A stretch of 64,000 nt of DNA from Isoetes taiwanensis (lineage: Eukaryota; Streptophyta; Lycopodiopsida; Isoetales; Isoetaceae). The number at the start of each line of letters is the position of its first letter. The first letter of the stretch is position 1. This document shows, in pieces, positions 37,224 to 46,430 of this stretch. Both the position numbers and the translations under genes were made by a program. Location: the NCBI GenBank assembly GCA_021234155.1, contig JAJEKV010000075.1, positions 4,418,230 to 4,482,229 on the forward strand. Direction: 5' to 3'. The notes under the pieces are model-generated. The model was not told the origin of the DNA and did not search any database. It saw nothing but the letters and a program-made list of their open reading frames with translations.

Positions 37224-37231
37224 CTATACAC

Positions 37232-38459
37232 TCCTGCCTCTTCTCCTTGGGCATAGCCTGCAAAAAGGATCGCACTGCTTTGGAGTAGTTTGACCCCTCC
37301 TGCTTGTCTTTGAAGGACACCTGCTTCTTCTCGTGCTGCTTCCCCTTGTTGCCACCATATGGGGCTCTAGCCGGGCTGAATTTGGGTTGCCCTAGGGCTA
37401 TAACTCCCTGTTGCCTTGCCTTTATCCTGGAAGTACTGCTGCCTCTGCCCGCTATTCTCGAGGTCCCGCCCTTGCAAGCTTATTGCCTTGGACTCGCTTC
37501 GACAATTGTCTTAGGGTTTATTCCCCCTACAAGCTTGCGGATCTCATCATTCAGCCCCTCAATATAGCTCTCCACCGCATGCTTTTCACCCAACTTTGAC
37601 ACATAAAGTCTTTAGCCTCATGAATTCCTCAGATATTTACGACTGATTTGTTTCCTTGCCGTAACCTCGTAGAACCGCCAAATCATCTTTGGACTTGTGC
37701 TCCTTGGGGCGTAATGGCGCTTTTGAAGGCTTTAGCAAACTTCTTGAACATACAAGCATCCTCGCTTAAGCCATGGGCCTTTGCATAACCCTTTCCACCA
37801 AATTCGCTATTTGCTCCTTTCAAGTTGGTACATTGTCACTCTGCCTTTTCCTTATCCTTCATACCATAAACATTGCCATATTCACTCATCTCATCCCCAG
37901 CCATGCCTGCGCTTCCATGCTCGACCTGTTCTCCCCGAATTGCTCGAGCTTCCCTTCCCTTCCAAACATTGCCAGTCGCAGAATCTACCTTCTTCTTCCG
38001 GTAGTCGAGGCTCACGGTGTCCCTTTGTCGTCCATCTATGGCGCCCCTCGCCTTCCATCTGCTGTGTTTCTTTGCCTTTGCATCTTTTTCTGTTCTCGGC
38101 CTGCTCTTCCTCTTCCTCTGAAGTCTGAGTCGAAATCCGAACTTGAGTCGGAGGATCCCGAGCTGGAGGACCTCCTTCTCTTGCTCCTCTTCTTGTCCCT
38201 TCCTGTTTTTCGAAGCTGATGCTTTGAGGCAAGTGGCGTTGCCCACCCAACCCGCTCCCACTTGTGCGGCCAACAAAGCCTTTATCTGCTCGAGGTCCGT
38301 CCTCATCGTGATATTTCCTCTTAAGGGGTAATGGGTCCAAATTCCTCGAACAGGGTTCCCTTGCCGGGGTGGCCTGGGTGGGCTCTGTTCTTCCATATGG
38401 TCTCGGCGTTGTCGTTCCCTCCCAGCTTAGGCCTCTAGCTGCATACACAAATAATTCAT
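37232..38459 (-). pseudogene. Gag, internal copy B
   Basis: Starts near ATG 38459. The N-terminal part reads RTDLEQIKALLAAQVGAGWV in the 37836-38396 frame, then a Lys/Arg/Glu-rich stretch with a Ser run, then MSEYGNVYGMKDK. Toward 37.2 kb VSFKDKQEGSNYSKAVRSFL matches copy A. Gag forms the element's particle and binds its RNA. Upstream, 38460-38620 is an AT-rich stretch ending TTGTGTATGCAG before the LEA codons, which could be a 3' splice site, so gag may be made from spliced RNA. Confidence 0.75.
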
Positions 38460-38619
38460 AGCTATATGGTTAGTTTTACTTGTTCTCTTGCATTATTTAT
38501 GTTTTGTTGGTATAGTTGTGGGATAAAATACATCAACAAAACATTTAAAGTGCAAAAGAAATTATATTCATATATTATATAATATTTTAGTACAAAAAAG
38601 TCTCCTGGGATCAAGAGTC

Positions 38620-40129
38620 TAACTAATCTTGAAATCGCCCGGTAAGATGGGTTGTCCTCTAGGAACTTCTTAACTTGGGCGTTCCCTCCCCAATGTCCCA
38701 AGTTCCTCGAAGACGTTCTTTGACGCCGCATGCAAGGCTCTCGCCAAGTCTTCCACTCTAAGGATGGATGTGAGGGGCCGCGCCACGCTAATCTCGCCTC
38801 GACGTCGATGAGGTATGGCAAAGTCGAAGAGGTCAAGTGCCATTGCTCTCTTGACTAGGACAGCATAGTCGACATTTGTCGCTATTCGAGCATGCCTGGC
38901 CAAAGCGATAGTGCAATCGGCATGAACACTCCTTCCTCACCCCCGGGGCTGAATTTGCGGTGTACCACCGCTATTCTCCCATAGCAAGCGAGTGGCGGTA
39001 GTACCTACATGTCGTTGTCGCGTCATGATGATTCCCCACTTGTTTGGCCTCTGCTCTATGCCGCCTCTAAGATATTCGGCCGACCTCTATCTCGGTGAGC
39101 TCCGGTAGTCTTCGATTGTGGAGTCGACTTCGGCAGGTCGATTCACGCTCCTCTTCTTTGGAGGTGGTGTCGAGGGACTTCGGCATCGGGATCTTTGGTG
39201 GTCTTGCCTCGATCCCCATCCGTTCCCGAATGGCGAGGAACTCTTCTTCGATGATGTGTCTCGGTCTCCATAACCTACCTTATCTTCTTTGTATGCGGAT
39301 GTCGGAAGTCGCTTCCCTGAGTAAAACGTCGGCTTCCCTTGAAGCGGGAAGTCCGAGACTCCCGGACGATGAAGTCGCCCATGTCGGACTCCCAGGGCTT
39401 GGTGGAGCAGTTCATCCAATCCGGAGCTCCTCTCTCTGCATTGGGGAGGTTCGATGTCGGTGAGTAGATACTCCTCTCCTGATTGATGATGATAGGGGCT
39501 AGGCTTGTGATGCCTAGCCCAAGTGGGGAGCAACTTTCGATGGTCTGCGGCTCGCTCGAAGTTGACCAGCTCCTGTTCTGCTTGTTGCCGTTCCTCTTCT
39601 GAGTCTAGCTCGGTGTACTCTTCGTCGTCCGACTCCTCTTCTTCTTCCCTTCCTTCTTGCTCTTGCTGGTACTGCAAAAGCATCTGCTCTTCTTCTCGGG
39701 GCGCTATGGGGTCCACCTCCATGGGAGGAATAGAGGTTGCCCCAAAGGGTTTTTGACGCACCGGTGGGATAGGAAAAATAGCTAAAGGCGGCGGTGTAGG
39801 AAAAATACTTGGTCCTCATTTGTCGGGGACCATGTAGTCTGGTAGCCTCTGCGCCTTGTTAGTTAGGTACTTGGCGATGTTGGGGACATCACCCAAAGCT
39901 GCTTGAAGGGATGGGCGGGGAACAAAATAGCCTATGCAAGGGGGAACCTGGACAAGGGAGGATCCTACCCTAGCTTGGAACTCTGCTAAGACTTGTCTAT
40001 ATGCTGGGGTTGCATTCAGCGTGGCTTGGATATCTATTTCCCTCCCAAAGACTCGGAAGATGTCATTGACATCCGCCCGGCAACATGGACACCGGCGCTG
40101 TACCATCGCTGAAGTCGGCCGGTGGCCAT
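38620..40129 (-). CDS. Pre-gag ORF2, unknown protein (frameshifted)
   Basis: A second extra gene between the H3-like gene and gag. The candidate start is ATG 40129; another in-frame stretch begins at 40106. Early on it reads RRCPCCRADVNDIF, like the second half of a RING finger (CPxCR), but the first Cys pair is not visible, so this is only a hint. Then come YRQVLAEFQARVGSS, IPPMEVDPIA, a Glu-rich acidic region (EEEESDDEEYTELDSEEERQ), a Ser/Pro/Lys-rich middle and an Arg/Leu-rich end (NVDYAVLVKRAMALDLFDFA, FLEDNPSYRAISRLVRLL). The product would be about 500 residues. The acidic build would suit a chromatin or histone-binding partner, but this is speculation. I do not recognise the family. Confidence 0.55.
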
Positions 40130-40244
40130 TGATCTAGCGAAGAAGAGAGTATCAAACGGATCACGTAAGCACCTCGAGGAGCTGGAAGATCGCCTAAGCG
40201 ATGGAGAGCAAACTTGCGGTGGTGCTAAATGAGAAATGGAGGAC

Positions 40245-40254
40245 CTATTTATAG
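40245..40254 (-). promoter_or_regulatory. TATA box before pre-gag ORF2, copy B
   Basis: CTATAAATAG on the minus strand, about 116 bp upstream of ATG 40129, at the same place as in copy A. Together with the palindromes upstream it looks like a private promoter. Confidence 0.6.
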
Positions 40255-40442
40255 AAAAGGGAAAAACCCTAATTTTTGGATGATCTAGAATTTACTGGGA
40301 TTGGGTGATCCTGATCTATTAAAGGGGCAATTGAGAGTTTGAAGACTACTTTTAGGTTTAAAGCATGCTAAGATGGACTAATAAACCTATTGCAACAATT
40401 TGGAGATCATTTGGATATGGCATGGTGAAGAAAATCTTGAGA

Positions 40443-40512
40443 GGTCTCACCGCTTTCGCCTGCACCGATAATGAAAAGTTCATTTTCTCGCCTCGCCGAC
40501 GCGTGTGAGACA
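40443..40512. repeat. Palindrome type 1 upstream of ORF2, copy B
   Basis: Inverted repeat GGTCTCAC...AATGAAAAGTTCATT...GTGTGAGACA, about 70 bp; could form a hairpin or bind a dimeric factor. Confidence 0.85.
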
Positions 40513-40641
40513 TGGGCTCTAAATGGGCTAAACTTGATCAATTTGGTGATCTAAGGGTGTAATTCTACCGACTCGTCGAGATAGGCAGAATTGACCCTTT
40601 ATTTGGTCGATTTGGAGCTGCTTTGGGCACTTTTGGGGCAT

Positions 40642-40709
40642 GGTCTCACACGCTTAGCCCGACCAAAAATGAGATTCTCATTTTCTCGTCCTAGCGGACG
40701 TGTGAGACA
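40642..40709. repeat. Palindrome type 2 upstream of ORF2, copy B
   Basis: Inverted repeat GGTCTCACACG...AAATGAGATTCTCATTTT...CGTGTGAGACA, 199 bp from the type 1 palindrome and about 144 bp downstream of the H3-like stop. Confidence 0.85.
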
Positions 40710-40852
40710 TCGTCTCAATTTTGCTCAAAACTCCAATTTGACCAAAACAAAAGATAGAATTCAATATGCTAACCTAATTAAGCAAGATTTGGACACATTA
40801 TTTACACAAAAATTCTTTATATTAACAAAAATTTTCGTTATTTACAAAAGGT

Positions 40853-42110
40853 TCAAGGGCGTTCTCCCTTGATGTGTCTAGCTAAGTACATATCCCCGCC
40901 TCATGAGCGTGACCCTCTTGCGAACTGTGGCAGCCGTGGAATCTTCAAAATGCTGCACTATTTTTTAGCCTCTCGCCGCCTCAGGCACAAAGAAAGATTT
41001 CATCGGTCACGCGCATGTCCGGTGTTGTACTCCTGCATGACTTCTGGGACCAAAGCGTTGAAATGGTGCCCGGGGATCAAGAGTCCGTAACCCATTTGGA
41101 AGTGCCCGGATTTCCTTGAGGGCCCTCTGCTCCTTCTGCTTGCTCTTGGTCCGCTTCTTTCACATTGCTCGAGGAGGCTTGGGCTTGGGTGGCGGCTTGA
41201 GTGCGGCTTTTGTTAGGCGTTAAGCCTTCAATCGTTCTCACCACATTGCTCCACGGTAGTAAAGCGTTATGCGCCTCCACTTCGCCATATAGGCGTTGTG
41301 CTCCTTAATCTTCTTCTGATAGACCTTGACCGTGTCTATCACGTACGCCTCCCGTTGGGGTCGCGAGGCTTTAACTCTATCCCACGTCGGGAAAGGTGGG
41401 GCCTTCGGCGCCGCCTGGCTGTTCTTCCCGCTTTCGTGTCGCCGCTTCCTTTCCGGTACTTCCTTCTCCACGACCGGGGGTTTTGAAGAGCTTGCCCCCC
41501 CCAGTGTTGGGGATGTAATCTTCGTCCGAAGTCGCTCGGTGAGAAGGCGGTCTGCCTTTCGCTGATGGCTCGTTGATGACGGGACCCCGCCTAAAACACC
41601 AACCTTCACAACTTTTCTCTTGCCCATTTAATGGCTTTGGCCTTCCTCTTCTTGACCCGCCCGGCCGTGGTTAGGTCGTCTTCCCGCTCTTCGTCCTCCT
41701 CTCGGCGGCACTCCTTGGCTTCATACTTGGCGATTAAGGCCACGAGGTCCGGCTTCTTGGCCGAGGGGCTAAGCCGGTGCCGCTGCTCCTCTCTCTTTCC
41801 TCCTCATGCGGGGGCCGGGCCCAAGCCCCTCGAGTTGCTCCTCGGCGGTTGGCTGCCCTAATCTGCTCCCGTTCCTCCCTGTTCCTCCTCTCCTCTTGAC
41901 CCATCTCTTGAGAATCTGGCATAATGTCCTGGCCGCTCCTCTTCTATGACCTCCAGTGCGCTCCGATCCGACCACGCCTCCTCATTTGGAAGAAGATTAG
42001 CCTTGCCGGAAAAGCGTTCTTGGGTATCCTCACGATGGCGGGATCGATCGGGCGCTGAGGATCCACGTCGTGGCGGGGCTTTAAAAGCGGTCTGCTTTGT
42101 CGCGGGCCAT
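40853..42110 (-). CDS. Pre-gag gene encoding a histone H3-like protein (frameshifted)
   Basis: Candidate start ATG 42110 (MARDKADR), stop TGA 40853-40855, about 420 codons with several frame shifts. The N-terminal two thirds, charged and unrecognised, include KPRHDVDPQRPIDPAIVR, LVALIAKYEAKECRREEDEE and VKVYQKKIKEHNAYMAKW. Then a Lys/Pro-rich tail (LTKAALKPPPKPKPPRA, KKRTKSKQKEQ) leads into an H3 fold. Segments in order, with H3 counterparts: RALKEIR (ALREIR), LLIPGHHFNALVPEVMQEYN ([20 protein letters not shown]), EAA (EAAEAY), HFEDSTAATVRKRVTLM ([18 protein letters not shown]), DMYLARHIKGERP-stop (DIQLARRIRGERA-stop). Spacing and end match H3 almost residue for residue. Presumed role is a nucleosome component or mimic; a captured host H3 gene is the likely origin. 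Confidence 0.78.
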
Positions 42111-42210
42111 ATTTGACTGGTTCTTCAATCCGAAGCCAGCGCCCGAAAGATCGCCTTGGCAGCAGAGCGATTTTCTGAGGAGGGGACGCGGAAATGGGGG
42201 GGGTCCAGAT

Positions 42211-42220
42211 CTATTTATAG
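42211..42220 (-). promoter_or_regulatory. TATA box before the H3-like gene
   Basis: CTATAAATAG on the minus strand, about 100 bp upstream of ATG 42110 and inside the element's internal region, not in the LTR. It is the same decamer as before ORF2. Confidence 0.6.
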
Positions 42221-42297
42221 GGGTCGATTTTTTAGGTCAAATTCCAAACTACCTTTTTGGGTTACCTAAAACATCTAGAACACCTAAATTTAAGCAT

Positions 42298-42370
42298 GGT
42301 CTCACACGTTGCGCCCAGACCGATAATGAAAAGTTCATTTTCTCGTCCCGGGCGGCGACGCAGTGAGACA
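42298..42370. repeat. Palindrome type 1 upstream of the H3-like gene
   Basis: Inverted repeat GGTCTCACACG...AATGAAAAGTTCATT...GTGAGACA, about 80 bp upstream of the TATA box. Sequence matches the type 1 copy at 40443. Confidence 0.85.
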
Positions 42371-42503
42371 TGGTGGGTCCCGCTATTAATTTTATACTTT
42401 TTAAGCGTATAATATGCCAATTTTACTATTTCTTAGCTCAAAATTAGAATTATCAAGTTATTTTTTCCGTAATTTATGACTTTTTGGTGTGTTTGAAGCT
42501 GAA

Positions 42504-42572
42504 TGTCTCACACGTTGCGCCCAGCCCGAAAATGAGATTCTCATTATCTGTCCTGGCGCGACGTGTGAGACC
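42504..42572. repeat. Palindrome type 2 upstream of the H3-like gene
   Basis: Inverted repeat TGTCTCACACG...AAATGAGATTCTCATT...CGTGTGAGAC, 206 bp from the type 1 copy. Order and orientation repeat those at 40443-40709. Confidence 0.85.
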
Positions 42573-42764
42573 ACCCTACTTTTTGAAGGTTGGCTCACCA
42601 ATTTTAGTCTTTTTATGTTTTTCATTCATTCTAACTGTTACTAGCTTAGCATAAACTACAAAAATGAGAAAACAAATTTCCCATTTCTCGAGGTTTAAGG
42701 ATCCTATCAAGTTAGTGCTATTGGGAGCATGGTCAGTGCTTTGCTCTTGGTCACCAAGAACATT

Positions 42765-42776
42765 GCTCTGATACCA
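42765..42776 (-). other. Primer-binding site for initiator tRNA-Met
   Basis: On the minus strand, one base after the LTR, the sequence reads TGGTATCAGAGC, the standard plant retroelement site complementary to the 3' end of initiator tRNA-Met. This fixes the element's direction. Confidence 0.93.
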
Positions 42777-42777
42777 C

Positions 42778-44450
42778 TGTGACGTCCCCTACTCGTATAC
42801 ACACTCACCGTATACAAACAGGAGTTCTCCCCCCATACCAGCTCCATGCCGATACGGGGCCCTCCACGCTGACATGACACCGCAACCGGGTTCCGTTGGG
42901 GAAGAGTGAAGGGGTCATTTTACCCTCGCCCCTCGGGGCCTACCTAGTCTGCGGGCGTAAACATACATGTCGGTATATAACATAAGCACATATCCACCTC
43001 GAAGGGTGGTCCATCACATCTGCATAAACAAGGGTGAGCACAATACATATGGGAAGCCCTACCCGAGGCTCAGACTCAAGGGGATGACTGACGGCTTGGG
43101 TCTCCAGAGTTCATTGCAAACAGAATTCATGGCAATGGATTTGGCTGGCATATGAACATGGCATAGTGTTGTCCACTCCATCCGCCCCTCCTGTGCACAC
43201 TTTGCAGAGTAGGCTGAAAAGTGTCGGGACCTGACTGTAGCCCGCCGGATGCATAGCCAAAGGGGCTATTCCTGGGTCTCATCCTCCCAGTTCCGATGGG
43301 GCGAAAGGGATCACTCCCCTCTAGAGATCCGCATGCCGACTCAAGGTGACTAGAGGGCCACCGCCTCAGTGTCGACCAACCCACTCGAAAGTGTACACCA
43401 CTTCACGGGGTGTCGAGTCCATGCCCTACCCACACCTCGCTGGTAAGCCATTAGACCTAGTCACTATGATCCCCGGTAGGCCTTACACACTAGAGGGATG
43501 GCTTCAAGAGTCGAAACATGAATCTCCTTCTTAGCCGGTCCCCGCCCCTTCACCCACAACCAGGTGTGGTTCTTTGTGCACAGGCGAATCTATAGTGTGC
43601 TAGAGAGGCTAATCTAGGAGCATCTACTACCAAGCTTGAGGTCTCTAACCCCCTTCCCAATACAAGGAGTTCATAGAGATATATCATCCATATATATCAC
43701 AGAAGAACTAAAGAACTATATCTAATCTATATCATAGAGTTAGGTTCTTTAGTTAGAGGCTGGTATCTAGAGATCTAGAAGGCTGCTATGGGCAATTTAA
43801 TAGGCTAAACCTACTGATTCTATGACTAAAACATGGTTTAAGCTATTAAATTGCCTAAATACCTGATCCTTGAGTGGCTCCTCCTGACCTGAGTTCGACC
43901 ATCCTGCTGAAACGCTCGAATCAAGGGAAACTAATGGTGCAATTCTCTCGGGCAGAGTCTGGGAGGCGGTTTTGGCTCTTGAGGCAGCCAAAACAGAGCT
44001 CTAAAACCCTAGAAACAAAAAAAAATGCAAGTTAGGGTTTCCCTTCTTAAATAGACAAGGGGTTGGCTAGGGTTTCCAATTAGCCCCTTTAGGCATGTGG
44101 GATAATTGGGAATGGGCCCACTTGCCTTTAATGGCTAGGTGGCAAGATGTGCCCACATGGGAATGTGTGCCCACATTAATGTGTACATTGGTAAATGTGC
44201 ACATTAATTGCACACTTGGGTATGGCCCACTTGGCATAAAGTGTCCACATGGAAATGTGTGCCCACATTAATGTGTACATTGGTAAATGTGCACATTAAT
44301 ACTAATGCACATTCTTAGCAAGTTGCCCCCTAGGGCTACCCACTTGGCTACATGTGCCGGGCAGACACGCCGTCGAGTGGCGTGTAATGCGGCGTGGGCG
44401 AGGCAAGATAAAGATACCGCCCCGGGACCGTATCGCCCCGGAACGTCACA
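42778..44450 (-). repeat. 5' LTR of the large element
   Basis: 1673 bp, TGTGACG...CGTCACA. In element sense its U3 begins at 44450. U3 contains a ~77-bp tandem repeat and TATTTAAG near 44047-44054 as a possible TATA box. It pairs with 18639-20308 along its whole length. Confidence 0.92.
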
Positions 44451-45101
44451 TCACTGAATGTCATTGAAATAGTGAAATCCGGGATGAAGGGGATTGTGGT
44501 AGCTAAATGCCATCATATCCTTGCACCTATCCTTGAGAATGACCATTTTGTGCTGGCTATTTTTACGTTCGCACCATCTGATTCCAAGATCCTACCTGCA
44601 CCAGCAATTCACGTCTTGAATCCTCTTACAGATTATGCGACGAACGAGAAAGCAATCAAAGGGTATGTAATACTTTAAGTTGTTGCTTTGCTTTTCTTCG
44701 CTATTTCGGTCTGCTAAATTTTGTGATATGTACGGTCAAGTATCTAGAGGCGTCGATTTCATGAAGAGAAATAATGTTAACCGGATTTAGCAAGTAGAGG
44801 TGTCACAACAGCCCGATTTAACATCATGTGGGTTGTATGTGATGGGATTTATGCACAAATATGTTGAAGCTCTTGTCTCTGGTAGAGATATAGAAGTAAG
44901 TTGTATGCCTTCCCTTGTATGTACTGCATCTCATGTTCCTTTAAATATTTCTAACCTTATTTATGGATGTCACAGATTACATATAAATGGTTCTCTCATG
45001 AATACGCCCTGTCACGACGACAATTTTTAATAGATGCTTTGGTCACGCATTGTGATGCCAATCCGAAAGAATGTATCAGCCAGCAGTCCTCTGATTTCTA
45101 A
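44451..45101 (+). pseudogene. Ulp1-like (C48) protease gene, 3' half
   Basis: Three exons are visible. Exon one, 44451-44662, reads HHILAPILENDHFVLAIF and HVLNPLTDYA, where a His-containing DHFVLAIF plus a downstream Asp match the H and D of Ulp1/SENP-type cysteine proteases. It ends before GTATGT. Exon two, about 44790-44895, holds QQPDLTSCGLYVMGFM, the Gln and catalytic Cys motif (Q...CG) of the family, before GTAAGT. Exon three, 44976-45101, ends at TAA. The family removes SUMO-like tags; plant copies are often carried by or derived from transposons, so this may not be a host housekeeping gene. The retroelement insertion lies in coding sequence just upstream and separates this half from its start. 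Confidence 0.65.
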
Positions 45102-45452
45102 TTTAAAGAAACTTCTGATTTTTTATTTATGATTGATGCACAGTAGAAGATATGAGAACAGAATTTGAGCTGATTATGAGTCTGAGTATCTGATTTTGCA
45201 AGATGAACTATGTAACAGGCTTATATCTATTTTTTGTTCACATTTCCTATCATAAGGAATGTGTAAATGACACTATGCTGAATAATATACTACTGATAGT
45301 ATACTTTATGACTATGTAAGTTATAATTATGAATATAAAAAACACCTTACCTCCAAAAAAAAAAAATTTTCTGATTTAGAGAAGCCTTGTACCTTTTTTG
45401 GTCAATCAAAACAGTTACTTAATTGTTTCGAGTGATATGTTTTGTGACCTTG
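45102..45452. other. 3' flank of the Ulp1-like gene
   Basis: AT-rich, no open frame, a short A run at 45353-45366. No gene seen. Confidence 0.5.
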
Positions 45453-45674
45453 TACCACACCACACCCCTCCACCACACTCCACCACCACCACCACACTCC
45501 ACCACACCACATCACACCACAATCCACAACACCATACCACACCACCACACCCCCCACCACACTCCACCACACCCACCACACCACCACCACCACCACACTC
45601 CACCACACCACATCATACCCACTACACATACCACCACCACACACCACTCCACCACCCCCCACCACCACCACCCT
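45453..45674. repeat. CCA/CACCA-rich simple repeat
   Basis: About 220 bp of irregular ACC, CACCA and CACTCCACC units. It explains the His/Pro-Thr and Gly/Val frames on both strands, which are not genes. Confidence 0.95.
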
Positions 45675-45759
45675 CTCTGAATTGAATGTTCCTCTCCTTG
45701 CAATTGATCAGTCCAATGGGAATGGCAATCCGATCTCTCTTGGTTAATTTCGGTTCTAA

Positions 45760-46430
45760 CTAAAGGTATTTTTCCCCTGTTCTCATTTTCTTCCTTTCTG
45801 TTGCTCAATTTTTTGCATACACTTTTGTTGGTTCACCCTGAACTTTCTGCAATGGTCTCTAATTGTCCGAAAAACCCTAAACATTTAGCATTCCTTCACG
45901 CATTCGCCAATCTTCCGGCTCTGGAACGATCCTCTATCCTTCAAAATTTGCTGTCCTTTCAAGAAAATCCTGCAGACACCATTCTCTTTGGAAATTTTGA
46001 GAATCTGCTTCCCTAATCTTTTGATATGGACCCCATTACTCATGAAGTGCCCTTCTGGGATAACCTTTCTGCGGATCCTGACCATAGAGGCATTCATCAT
46101 CCTCTTAATCCGGCCACTCGGATTCCTTTTCCTTACGGAATTGCAAGAAATCACCCAAAAATTTGATCGGATGTGGAGCTGGATGAGAGACTAAAGAGAA
46201 CCAGGATACCTCACCTCCCGGAACAGAAAATGAGCATTTACAATGGTATTTCCTTGAATCTTCCAGTTGTTCATTCTAAAATTGATGCTCTCTCTCATTC
46301 TGCTGTTATCATAAAAGTTTTGAAATGTGGCATAAAGCTTGATAAATTGTGGGTTTAGGGTTTAAATGTAGTAGATTCTAACTTATTCCTTTCTGATGAT
46401 CCTAGAATATCTTAACTTTCTGCGTGGAGA
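45760..46430 (+). pseudogene. L1 ORF1 remnant (N-terminal part)
   Basis: The frame FLHAFANLPALERSSILQNL followed by FGNFENLLP and VPFWDNL parallels the start of the L1 ORF1 at 8792 (LNVFCSLKPQEQKQILEKQQ, FGDFTSF, RPFWDCY). It continues with frame changes and stops through LDERLKRTRIPHLP and LSHSAVIIKVLKCGIKLDKL. No zinc knuckle or ORF2 follows. The sequence is well diverged from the 8.8 kb copy, so it is an older insertion. Confidence 0.6.

Larger units (their letters stand above)
18639..44450 (-). mobile_element. 25.8 kb Ty3/Gypsy chromovirus-like element, tandem-dimer structure
   Basis: Outer LTRs at 18639-20308 and 42778-44450 both start TGTGACG and end CGTCACA, flanked by the direct repeat TCACT (18634-18638 and 44451-44455). 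Sense is minus: the primer site is at 42765-42776 and the purine tract at 20309-20321. Between them lies a partial third LTR (29131-29674), with its own purine tract, separating internal B (29675-42777) from internal A (20309-~29115). Internal A lacks the primer site, leader and the start of the H3-like gene. The gene order on the minus strand is H3-like gene, unknown ORF2, gag, protease, RT, RNase H, integrase with chromodomain. All frames are broken by small indels, many perhaps artefactual. Confidence 0.9.

Noticed and set aside
12827-42572. CRISPR-like reading of the regularly spaced palindromes
   Set aside because: Only pairs about 200 bp apart, in plant retroelements, with no repeat-spacer array and no Cas genes.
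42765-42776. Possible tRNA gene near the LTR
   Set aside because: Only the 12-base complement of the initiator tRNA 3' end is present; it is the retroelement primer site, not a tRNA gene.
45398-45685. His/Pro/Thr-rich and Gly/Val-rich frames
   Set aside because: They are translations of the CCA-rich simple repeat; no start context or conserved motif.
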